Assembly (NCBI GenBank): GCA_002366645.1
Contig: DFBM01000159.1
Location: 1-12,771, forward strand
Reading direction: 5' to 3'
DNA length: 12,771 bases
Origin: Rhodobacterales bacterium UBA3080
GTDB taxonomy: Bacteria > Pseudomonadota > Alphaproteobacteria > Rhodobacterales > Rhodobacteraceae
Shown here: positions 6,096 to 12,669 of the stretch, piece after piece
How positions within the stretch are numbered: position 1 is the stretch's first letter
Layout of the letters: each line of letters starts with the position of its first letter
Notes under the pieces: generated by a model
Database searches by the model: none
What the model saw: only the letters and a program-made list of their open reading frames with translations
Told to the model about the DNA's origin: nothing
Translations under genes and position numbers: made by a program

Positions 6096-6434
6096 ATGGC
6101 CGACCTAGATTTTGATACATTCTTGAAAACCGATATCCGCGTGGGTCGCGTGACGCGTGCCGAACCCTATCCCGAGGCGCGAAAGCCCGCGATTAAGCTT
6201 TGGGTGGACTTCGGGGCCGAGATTGGCGAGAAGAAAACCTCTGCACAAATCACCATTCACTATGCGCCCGATGAACTTGTCGGCCGTTTGGTGATGGGCG
6301 TGGTAAATTTTCCGCCGAGGCAGATCGGGAAATTTATGTCCGAATTTCTAGTGTTGGGCGTGCCGGATGCTGACGGTGGTATCGTATTGTTGCGGCCCGA
6401 TCAGGATGTCCCGCTTGGCGGGCGGATGCACTGA
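6096..6434 (+). CDS. csaA: CsaA-type tRNA-binding protein
   Basis: A 112-residue single-domain protein of the CsaA family: an OB-fold tRNA-binding domain like that at the end of some tRNA synthetases, forming dimers. B. subtilis CsaA has been described as a chaperone linked to protein export. Seen here: the DIRVGRVTRAEPYPEARKPA block (13-32), KTSAQITIHY (47-56), the family motif VVNFPPRQIGKFMSEFLVLG (69-88) and the end VPLGGRMH. Complete length. GGAGGG lies nine bases before the ATG. No promoter fits between the phasin terminator and this start, so expression must come from terminator read-through or from a promoter inside the phasin gene. Its stop directly abuts the stop of tdk on the other strand. 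Confidence 0.93.
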   Translation: MADLDFDTFLKTDIRVGRVTRAEPYPEARKPAIKLWVDFGAEIGEKKTSAQITIHYAPDELVGRLVMGVVNFPPRQIGKFMSEFLVLGVPDADGGIVLLRPDQDVPLGGRMH

Positions 6435-7013
6435 CTAATCGCCGACGGCCTCGCGCCAGTGCCGGCGGCACAGACTAACGTAGGCTTCATTCCCGCCGAT
6501 CTGGACTTGTTCTCCGGCTGTTAACGTATTGCCAGTCTCGTCCTGTCGAACCACCATCGTCGCTTTCTTCCCGCAGTGGCAGATCGTGCGAATTTCGCGC
6601 ATCTCGTCTGCTAGCGCCAATAGTGCCGCGGAGCCCGGGAATAACTTCCCCAGAAAATCAACGCGAAGCCCGTAGGCCATTACCGGTATCTTCAGGTCGT
6701 CTACCACCCTCGCCAATTGCCAAACCTGCGCTTCGCTTAGAAACTGGGCTTCGTCGATCAGGATGCAAACGAAGTCTTCTATGGCTTGCTGCGCCTTGAC
6801 CATCGCAAACAGATCGCTGTCTACCTCGAACATGTCGGCGTCGGCACCAATACCGATCCGGCTGCCAATTCTGCCTTGTCCAACACGGTCATCTAGACGG
6901 GCGGTTAGAAGATAGGTCTCCATCCCGCGTTCGCGATAGTTATGCGCCGCTTGCAGCAGGATCGTGCTTTTTCCGGCATTCATGGTGGAGTAGTTAAAGT
7001 ATAGCTTGGCCAT
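6435..7013 (-). CDS. tdk: Thymidine kinase, type II
   Basis: Cytoplasmic enzyme that phosphorylates thymidine to dTMP in the pyrimidine salvage path. The 192-residue protein has the P-loop STMNAGKST (9-17), the LIDEAQFL block with catalytic Glu88 (85-92), GLRVDF (115-120, a lasso and sugar-site neighbour) and the zinc cysteines C145, C147 and C182 with H185, as expected for the type II (TK1-like) family. Length is typical. It starts three bases after the stop of the fabH-like gene and has no clear ribosome site of its own, so it is probably expressed by coupling to that gene. There is no terminator between it and the convergent csaA. Confidence 0.97.
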   Translation of the reverse strand: MAKLYFNYSTMNAGKSTILLQAAHNYRERGMETYLLTARLDDRVGQGRIGSRIGIGADADMFEVDSDLFAMVKAQQAIEDFVCILIDEAQFLSEAQVWQLARVVDDLKIPVMAYGLRVDFLGKLFPGSAALLALADEMREIRTICHCGKKATMVVRQDETGNTLTAGEQVQIGGNEAYVSLCRRHWREAVGD

Positions 7014-7016
7014 CGA

Positions 7017-8141
7017 TCAACAAACCCGTTTTAGCAACACAGATCCCACTGAATACCCTGCACCAAACGAGCAAATCAACCCGAGTTCGCCGTTTTCAAT
7101 ATCGTCCGAGTATTGAGCGAATGCGATGATAGACCCAGCCGAAGAAGTGTTTGCGTAATCCTGCAAAATATTCGGCTGTTCACCCGGTTCCGGCACCCGC
7201 CCCAGAACTTTACGGCCAATGAAATCATTCATGGCTTTGTTCGCCTGATGTAGCCACAGGCGTTTCAACTGGTCCGGGCTGGCACCTTCGGCTTCGAGAT
7301 GGCTAAGGATGTGTTTTGACACGATCGGAAGCACTTCTTTGAAAACTTTTCGCCCGTTTTGCATGAATTGCATATCGCGCCGGTCGGACACGCCATCTGG
7401 GCGGGATCGACGAAGGAAGCCGTTGTTGTTTCGGATGTTGTTCGAAAATTGTGTCAGGCATTTGGTCGAGATCACTTCGAAATGCAGGGCGGTCACATCT
7501 TCTTTCCGTTCGATCAGTGTTGCCGTGCAAACATCGCCAAAGATGAAATGGCAATCGCGGTCACGCCATTCCAGATGGCCCGAACAGATTTCGGGATTTA
7601 CCACCAGAATAGCGCGTGCTGAACCCGAGCGGATCATATCGCTGGCCGCCTGAATGCCAAAGGTGGCCGACGAGCAGGCGACGTTCATGTCAAAACCGAA
7701 ACCGTTGATGCCTAGCAGGTCTTGCACCTCGATCGCGATCGCCGGATAGGCGCGCTCCAGATTGGACGCCGCAACAATCACCGCATCCACGTCGGCGGCC
7801 CTCTTTCCGGCCTTGGCCAACGCCTTATTGCAGGCATCAACAGCCATTTCCGCCATTACGCCCGGCTCATCGTCCGAACGTTGGCGCAACAGTGGGTGCA
7901 TGACTTCGGGGTCAAGGATGCCGGTTTTATCAAGTACATGGCGTTGATGTATGCCGCTTGCTGCTACGATGAACTCGCTACTGGAATGCGCCATCTCGGC
8001 GATCTCGCCGGCAGCTATTTCGGCGGCGTGTTCGGCGTTAAAATTGTCTGCATAGGCGTTGAATGTCGCCACAAGCTCATCGTTGGTAATAATCTCGGAT
8101 GGTGTAAAAACGCCGGTTCCTGAAATGACGGGTTGGTGCAT
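7017..8141 (-). CDS. Beta-ketoacyl-ACP synthase III of the long, PA3286-like type
   Basis: A 374-residue FabH-superfamily condensing enzyme. The catalytic triad is visible: Cys156 in NVACSSATFG, His298 in LWLHQANKAMNDF and Asn331 in DYANTSSAGS. It is about 50 residues longer than ordinary FabH (some 320) because of an insert near residues 30-90. From memory, this insert, the opening ISGTGVFTPSEIITNDELV and GFGFDMNVACSSATFGIQAA closely resemble Pseudomonas aeruginosa PA3286, which condenses medium-chain acyl-CoA (C8) with malonyl-ACP and so shunts beta-oxidation products into fatty acid synthesis. AGGAG precedes the ATG. It forms a two-gene unit with tdk (three-base gap). The superfamily call is firm; the acyl-CoA substrate is inferred from the likeness. 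Confidence 0.9.
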   Translation of the reverse strand: MHQPVISGTGVFTPSEIITNDELVATFNAYADNFNAEHAAEIAAGEIAEMAHSSSEFIVAASGIHQRHVLDKTGILDPEVMHPLLRQRSDDEPGVMAEMAVDACNKALAKAGKRAADVDAVIVAASNLERAYPAIAIEVQDLLGINGFGFDMNVACSSATFGIQAASDMIRSGSARAILVVNPEICSGHLEWRDRDCHFIFGDVCTATLIERKEDVTALHFEVISTKCLTQFSNNIRNNNGFLRRSRPDGVSDRRDMQFMQNGRKVFKEVLPIVSKHILSHLEAEGASPDQLKRLWLHQANKAMNDFIGRKVLGRVPEPGEQPNILQDYANTSSAGSIIAFAQYSDDIENGELGLICSFGAGYSVGSVLLKRVC

Positions 8142-8167
8142 TATCGGCTCCTGAATAATTTGGCGAG

Positions 8168-8196
8168 AGTGAAGATTCTCATCTGAATTTGGTCAA
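8168..8196 (-). promoter_or_regulatory. Weak candidate promoter of the fabH-like and tdk unit
   Basis: TTGACC (8191-8196, minus strand) with a 17-base spacer to TTCACT (8168-8173). The -35 is good, the -10 matches only three of six positions. It lies in the 86-base gap between the sleB-like gene and the fabH-like gene. Low confidence. Confidence 0.25.
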
Positions 8197-8227
8197 GTAT
8201 TAACAGCGCCAAACGGATTTGCGTTGA

Positions 8228-8689
8228 TCACTTATAAAAAATATTGCCGCCAAATGTGCCTAGTCGTGTCAACGTTCCAAACCACCCCGGGGCCATGGAC
8301 GCGGCGTGGAAAAACAAGGCGCCGTTTGTTATGTCTTTGTTGCTATTGTTCAGGAGATCTGAAGCCGTTTCGCGCGCGTTAGCTAACGCTTGTTGGTCAT
8401 TGTAAGCCAACGTACCCGCGCAGCGATAAGAGAACTGGCAGGAACCGTTATAGCGTTGGTCTACAACCCCGCAAACCGACGATGGAAATTCGGAGTGGGC
8501 GGCGCGGTTCAAAATGACCTCGCCAACGGCACGTCGACCAACTTCGCCGGTACCACGGGCCTCGAAATAAATCGCCTCGGCCAAACAAACCTGCGCACTT
8601 GTATTTTTTGTACTCACGTTTTCCTTGGGTGCGCAGGCGACAAGTAGCGCGAGCGCGGGCATAATCACGAGTATCTTAAGCAAATGCAT
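8228..8689 (-). CDS. SleB-type cell wall hydrolase, predicted lipoprotein
   Basis: A 153-residue protein of the Hydrolase_2 (SleB/CwlJ) family, lytic enzymes that cleave the peptidoglycan glycan strand. After a basic start and hydrophobic stretch (MHLLKILVIMPALALLVAC) it has a lipobox ending in Cys19, so it should be lipid-modified through Lgt. The catalytic domain shows CLAEAIYFEARGTGEVG (35-51) with the likely catalytic Glu43, AVGEVILNR (54-62), FPSSVCGVVDQ (68-78), CQFSYRC (84-90) and GALFFHA (123-129). The frame is open six codons further to a TTG, but the ATG at 8689 has AGGA at proper distance and gives a clean signal peptide. A TATAGT at 8719-8724 is a possible -10. No spore genes are implied; the family is common in alphaproteobacteria. 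Confidence 0.9.
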   Translation of the reverse strand: MHLLKILVIMPALALLVACAPKENVSTKNTSAQVCLAEAIYFEARGTGEVGRRAVGEVILNRAAHSEFPSSVCGVVDQRYNGSCQFSYRCAGTLAYNDQQALANARETASDLLNNSNKDITNGALFFHAASMAPGWFGTLTRLGTFGGNIFYK

Positions 8690-8719
8690 TGGGCGGTCCT
8701 GTTTCAAACGATCACCAGA

Positions 8720-9013
8720 CTATACATTAACCTTCAAGAGAAGGGAATGCAGCTGCCCTAACGGCAGTAGTTGCATGAACCAGTCGACGCAGTTTTCCAA
8801 CGCTCCTTGACGGCTTGGTTTAAGCTGAAAATTAAGGCATTCCGACAAAACACGCTCTGACATCGAAGTCAAAGTGGTGTTGGTTTGTAGGTATTCCAAA
8901 TCCGTGCGACCCCAGCCGACATATAGTGTGGCAAGCGTGTCATCCAGACCGCAATCGACCCAGGTGATATTACCGCTGTTGCCAATGCTATTATGGGCGG
9001 CCGTTTCCTTCAT
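8720..9013 (-). CDS. Hypothetical protein, 97 residues, doubtful
   Basis: I do not recognise this protein. The ORF runs from an ATG at 9013 to a TAG 30 bases upstream of the sleB-like start. It looks soluble: mixed N-terminal half (NITWVDCGLDDTLATLYVGW) and an amphipathic C-terminal half (CVDWFMQLLPLGQLHSLLLK). Codon third positions look moderately GC-rich like those of the neighbouring genes, and nothing better fills the stretch on either strand. Against it: no Shine-Dalgarno before the ATG, an in-frame stop eleven codons upstream, and no family motif. It could be a real lineage-specific gene or a decayed one. Confidence 0.35.
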   Translation of the reverse strand: MKETAAHNSIGNSGNITWVDCGLDDTLATLYVGWGRTDLEYLQTNTTLTSMSERVLSECLNFQLKPSRQGALENCVDWFMQLLPLGQLHSLLLKVNV

Positions 9014-9094
9014 CTTGCAACGAGAACAAATGCCCGTGCCTGCCTAGCGCCTCTTCCGCGTCGGTGTTCTTTTGTCATTCATGGTGTGTAAATC

Positions 9095-9121
9095 AACCGC
9101 CGCAAACATCGCGCGGCGGTT
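9095..9121. terminator. Strong GC hairpin after the TadG-like gene, probable terminator
   Basis: AACCGCCGC (9095-9103) pairs perfectly with GCGGCGGTT (9113-9121) around a nine-base loop. The T-rich tail (TTTCCTTT) is on the plus strand, whereas the flanking genes are read from the minus strand, where the tail is GATTTACAC. It lies about 110 bases after the TadG-like stop. The remaining sequence at 9014-9094 and 9122-9231 holds no gene I can support. Confidence 0.5.
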
Positions 9122-9231
9122 TCCTTTAGGCATAAGGGTGTCATAAAGCCGTTCAGGATGCCACGTTATCAGCACATTTCCGATATCGAAAATGACAACC
9201 TAGAGGCTTGGTAGGCTAGGCAAAGACCAAC

Positions 9232-10671
9232 CTATTCAACGTAGCGAAGCGTGTATTTAAGGTCGAGCGAAGGATCTTGTGGATTAGGGCAACTTACGAA
9301 TTCATGCTTGGTCGTAAGTTTCACATCACCACCGTTGTATATATTGGTACCGGTATGCACGATCGGATCGCCCGACGACGAGCGTGACGCCAATGAAACA
9401 TCTCCGGCAACCACCATTTCGAGGTCGTATGATTCCCATTTGGCGGCGAAACCTGCGCCACCTTGGCTGATCAGGATAACGTCGCCACCCGGTGCACAGC
9501 TTTTTGCCGCATTTCCGAATGACACACCAGAACTTCCGTTTATCGAATTGGCATTGGTGCTCGTCGTAGCGATAATCGCATCCTGATAGGTAACCGTGTC
9601 ATCGAAATTGAGCACACAATCGGAAATTATAACAACGTTGGAAACGGTTGTGTGTGCAGCGGCATTACCCATCTCCACACTCGTTTTGTTCCTGTCGTTA
9701 CCTCTTAGCGCGTCGCGAACCCCAGGAATGGCGTCATTGCTGCAGCTGACGGTATAGATCGTGTTGGCAACCAGCGTTGTGACATCAAAATCCTTCTGGT
9801 CAACGAAAGTGGTATTAACGACGACCCCGTCTGGAATAACGTCGGTCGATATTACGTCTCTACTTCCGATTTGCAGGGCTCCGATATATCCGGCAATGCT
9901 TTCCGGTGTCGCTTTGGTATTCGGCCTGTTGTAGTATCGAAACGCCCTTACGATGCCGGGGTTGGTATCATCATCTGTACATCTATCTACATCCGGATCG
10001 CAGGTACCGGATGTCGACATACTTGCAATGGTCTCGTCGTTCCATTCATTGCTTTGCGACATTTTCAACCCGCCTTGGCCGTGCACACAAAAATTGCCCC
10101 AGAACTTCTGTGTTGTCGACATTTCGACAACTCCGGCTGAAATTATGCCATCCGTTTCACACATAGACACAAATTTTTCAACTGTAGCGGACGCAGCAAC
10201 CGTGAAAGCGTCAAAGCCGACAAACCGCAAGAAGAAGGTGCCGACACTGGAGCTCGCGATGCCGTCCTGACGCGTAATTGCGCGAACAGCGTTCGGAATG
10301 TCGGTGTCTCCGACCTCCAATTCCGTGAAAATTTTCGTATCCCCGTCCCAGAACCCGACTATGATGTCACTGTTTACGAGCACATCGCCATACCGGCTCT
10401 GGTTCATGTTTATCGTCGCGAGCTTGTTGGCTTCGATGGCGACGGCTGCTTGGATGCCCTCGTTATTTACAGATCCCAATACCAAACCACCCGCATGGGC
10501 GGATACGTCGGCGGTGGATTGCAGGAATTGCTTAACTTTCCAGGCGTTCGTGACGTCGATCGACAGGCCCGCAATCGAGAAGCACAGGATTAGCCAGCCG
10601 ATAGACCACGCCGTCGCAATACCGTCTTCGTTGCGGATAAACCGCTTGGTCTTTTCAATAATTTTGTGCAT
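9232..10671 (-). CDS. TadG-like protein with a cysteine-bearing extracytoplasmic domain
   Basis: A 479-residue protein with the Tad/TadG N-terminal module: RNEDGIATAWSIGWLILCF (13-31) enters one membrane span (about 20-40), followed by IDVTNAWKVKQFLQSTADVS (38-57), close to the usual VD-x-LQxAADaaALA pattern. It lacks the Glu of true pseudopilins at the G17 site. The rest (about 165-479) is outside the membrane, beta-rich, with eight cysteines (171, 195, 224, 231, 310, 352, 392, 461), landmarks NFCVHGQGG and CAPGGDVILISQGG, and repeated GGD/AGD turns suggesting a beta-helix; no von Willebrand A domain is evident. The ATG at 10671 has GGGGA eight bases before it; a TTG at 10707 would overlap the TadE-like gene. 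It lies 22 bases after that gene. No tadABC, tadV or rcp genes are here. Confidence 0.8.
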   Translation of the reverse strand: MHKIIEKTKRFIRNEDGIATAWSIGWLILCFSIAGLSIDVTNAWKVKQFLQSTADVSAHAGGLVLGSVNNEGIQAAVAIEANKLATINMNQSRYGDVLVNSDIIVGFWDGDTKIFTELEVGDTDIPNAVRAITRQDGIASSSVGTFFLRFVGFDAFTVAASATVEKFVSMCETDGIISAGVVEMSTTQKFWGNFCVHGQGGLKMSQSNEWNDETIASMSTSGTCDPDVDRCTDDDTNPGIVRAFRYYNRPNTKATPESIAGYIGALQIGSRDVISTDVIPDGVVVNTTFVDQKDFDVTTLVANTIYTVSCSNDAIPGVRDALRGNDRNKTSVEMGNAAAHTTVSNVVIISDCVLNFDDTVTYQDAIIATTSTNANSINGSSGVSFGNAAKSCAPGGDVILISQGGAGFAAKWESYDLEMVVAGDVSLASRSSSGDPIVHTGTNIYNGGDVKLTTKHEFVSCPNPQDPSLDLKYTLRYVE

Positions 10672-10693
10672 TTTGGTATCCCCAATGCGTATT

Positions 10694-11149
10694 TTATTCA
10701 GGTTCAAGTCGATGTGTTACCGAAGCGACAAGGTCACCCGTGCCACCGATGGTAATCACTTTTCCGCCAACTTTAAAAATACCAAATACACCGACGTTGC
10801 TCATCGGAACACTAATATCAACGCGCACCCATCGATACGTTTCGTCAACGGTTATATTTACATCCGGAGTGTCACCACCAAAAGTGCCGTTATTCGTTGC
10901 GTAAGTGTGACCCGTGATTTCATCTTTTTGCCCGATGGAGACCTGACGCGCTGTATCCCGCGCTACTTGCCACAGGTTTGACTGACGCAAAAACAGCAGG
11001 CTTACGTCCACTGTTAACATCAGGATAAGCATGAAAACCGGAACCCAAAGGACGAATTCAACCGTCGTGGCACCGCTTTCGTCGCCAAAATTACGAATCA
11101 ATTGTTTTAGCCGCGCCGTAAAGTTGCGCTTTTGATGTGTGTTTTGCAT
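10694..11149 (-). CDS. TadE-like pseudopilin
   Basis: A 151-residue protein of the TadE/TadF family, minor pseudopilins of the Flp/Tad pilus. The site SGATTVEF (25-32) fits the TadV prepilin peptidase rule G/xxxxE(F/Y): cleavage after Gly26 puts Glu31 at position +5. A membrane helix follows (about 30-53, WVPVFMLILMLTVDVSLLF), then RQSNLWQVARDTARQVSIG and a beta-rich periplasmic domain ending in SVTHRLEP. The leader before the cleavage site is basic, as expected. The ATG has only a weak ribosome site (GGG about ten bases upstream), but no better start lies before the pseudopilin motif. Forms a two-gene unit with the TadG-like gene. Partner Tad genes must be elsewhere in the genome. Confidence 0.82.
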   Translation of the reverse strand: MQNTHQKRNFTARLKQLIRNFGDESGATTVEFVLWVPVFMLILMLTVDVSLLFLRQSNLWQVARDTARQVSIGQKDEITGHTYATNNGTFGGDTPDVNITVDETYRWVRVDISVPMSNVGVFGIFKVGGKVITIGGTGDLVASVTHRLEPE

Positions 11150-11196
11150 TATACAAACCCAATATTAATAAGTGCCATGAAATCAAACCGCTAGCT

Positions 11197-11333
11197 ATTA
11201 TACCAAACGCTCTGACCTACGTGCTCGAGAACGATTTACTTGACTATGCAAGGCATCACATATGCCCGCTAATAATATCTATACAGTTTCTTTATCTTAA
11301 TGAAATAACAACAATATTCAACCTTTTGGTCAA
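11197..11333 (-). promoter_or_regulatory. AT-rich gap with candidate promoters of the tadE/tadG-like pair
   Basis: The 209 bases between the DUF3422 gene and the TadE-like gene are markedly AT-rich. A perfect TATAAT lies at 11197-11202 (minus strand), without a fitting -35 (AGCACG at 17 bases), which would suit an activator-dependent promoter and a leader of about 40 bases. Further out, TTGACC (11328-11333) with TGTTAT (11305-11310) and a 17-base spacer is a second candidate. I see no gene in this gap. Confidence 0.4.
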
Positions 11334-11358
11334 TGTTGCATTTTTTAACCTGACGAAA

Positions 11359-12660
11359 TCAGTGCCCTATGTGTTTTCGGATACGACGTGAGATCAGAAA
11401 CACAAGGGCGATAACCGGTATTGTCGCAAGCGCGAGCACGCCGGTTTTATCGACGCCGAATCCGTCAGCGAGCGGTGTCAGAAGATAACCCGTTAGGCTG
11501 ACCGCATAGTAACTGATGGCGACAACCGACAGCCCTTCGACCGTTCCTTGCAAACGCAACTGAAGCGCGGCGCGGCGGTCCATTTGTTGTAAGACTTTGT
11601 GGTTCTGTTCAGCCGAGGCGACGTCAACTCTTGTGCGTAAAAGATTGGCGGCGCGTTCGGCGCGGGCCGAAAGGTCGTTCAGGCGCCCCTGCGCCGAGCG
11701 ACAGGTACGCATAGCGGGATCATATCGACGGGTCATGAACTCGCTAAACAGCTGACGCCCCATCAGGCGTTCCTCGCGAAGCACTCCGATGCGACGGTGG
11801 ACAATTGCCTCGTATGCGCCAGCGGCCCCGAAACGAAACGCGGTTGAGGAGGACAGCAGTTCGATATCCGCCGCCATTTTCAGCAGGCGATCCAATGTGC
11901 CGATTTCGTCCCCGGTGCCAGAGGCCATCCGCTGCACGAGTTCAGTCAGATCCTGATCCAGTTCCCCGACGCGACGAGATACGGACCTCGCAATCGGGAG
12001 CGTTAACATCGACGAGGTCTTGTAGGTTTCAATCTCAAGAAGCCTTTGCACAATGCGCCCAAGTCGCCGAAGTCCGATTTCCGGTTTGGTTAGAACAGCG
12101 AAGCGGACGTGGCCGGCTTCATCAATTCTGAAATCGCCGGCAACGATCGCTTCGTCGTCAATCACGCGCGAGGCTGCGAGGCTTTCGGGCACGAACCAGT
12201 TGGGGATTTTTGTGTCGAGAATATGATCCAGCTCGGCTTGATCCTTGTATTCCTCAACCCGAACGAGGGCAGAGGTCAAAACAGCCCCCGGTGCGTCGGC
12301 CAACCAGTCCTTAGGGAAAATAGAAAACACAGCGCTGTCGAAGGGAACTGCAGCGACGTCATCCGCAAAAATCGTGTAGGTAACGAACTCCGTGTGCATT
12401 TCCCATTTCAAAAACCCGCGCCCGACCTGACCGGAATAATGTCCGGCATTCGGTGCAGGATGAGGAGCGCCGTAGCGGTCGAGAAGTTCGATCAAGTGTT
12501 TTCGGTCCAGCGAACGATCACGCTCCACCGCTTTTTCGGGCTTTTTGATGGCGAGGAACGCGGCACGACACGGTGCTTTAAGTTCGGGGAACGGACGGGC
12601 ATGCAGCTCGTTGCTGAGCTCGAAACGTAACGGATGGTTTGGAAGAGCTGCCTCAGACAT
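11359..12660 (-). CDS. DUF3422 family membrane-anchored protein
   Basis: A 433-residue protein recognised as DUF3422 by its opening LPNHPLRFELSNELHARPFP, which is nearly invariant in the family. No biochemical function is established. It has a long soluble part with helical, partly coiled stretches (for example around QRLLEIETYKTSSMLTLPIA and RSAQGRLNDLSARAERAANL) and two membrane spans near the C terminus (about 376-396 and 406-422) followed by a basic tail RRIRKHIGH, so it is probably tail-anchored in the inner membrane with the bulk in the cytoplasm. The ATG at 12660 is chosen over the TTG just before it because AGGAGG (12666-12671) is then six bases away. That ribosome site overlaps the mutL stop codon, which implies coupling to mutL. 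Confidence 0.88.
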   Translation of the reverse strand: MSEAALPNHPLRFELSNELHARPFPELKAPCRAAFLAIKKPEKAVERDRSLDRKHLIELLDRYGAPHPAPNAGHYSGQVGRGFLKWEMHTEFVTYTIFADDVAAVPFDSAVFSIFPKDWLADAPGAVLTSALVRVEEYKDQAELDHILDTKIPNWFVPESLAASRVIDDEAIVAGDFRIDEAGHVRFAVLTKPEIGLRRLGRIVQRLLEIETYKTSSMLTLPIARSVSRRVGELDQDLTELVQRMASGTGDEIGTLDRLLKMAADIELLSSSTAFRFGAAGAYEAIVHRRIGVLREERLMGRQLFSEFMTRRYDPAMRTCRSAQGRLNDLSARAERAANLLRTRVDVASAEQNHKVLQQMDRRAALQLRLQGTVEGLSVVAISYYAVSLTGYLLTPLADGFGVDKTGVLALATIPVIALVFLISRRIRKHIGH

Positions 12661-12669
12661 CAATGCCTC

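Noticed and set aside
8993..9091. 32-codon plus-strand ORF ending just before the hairpin
   Set aside because: Tempting because of the hairpin polarity, but it has no ribosome site and no recognisable sequence; kept only as part of the hairpin observation.
9044..9133. Basic 29-codon minus-strand ORF (starts MPKGNRRAMF)
   Set aside because: Consists largely of the terminator-like hairpin sequence and has no ribosome site.
9160..9216. 18-codon plus-strand ORF starting MPRYQHIS
   Set aside because: Too short, no ribosome site and no context.
10298..10981. Plus-strand ORF of 227 codons
   Set aside because: Antisense to the TadG-like and TadE-like genes; no ribosome site or family likeness.
11150..11180. 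Sigma-54 style TGGCAC element and a TATAAT overlapping the TadE-like ATG
   Set aside because: TGGCAC lacks the GC dinucleotide at the proper distance, and the TATAAT at the start codon would initiate inside the gene.
11137..11391. Plus-strand ORF of 84 codons in the AT-rich gap
   Set aside because: Overlaps the TadE-like start and the DUF3422 end; Leu/Ile/Asn rich composition is what AT-rich DNA gives by chance; no ribosome site.
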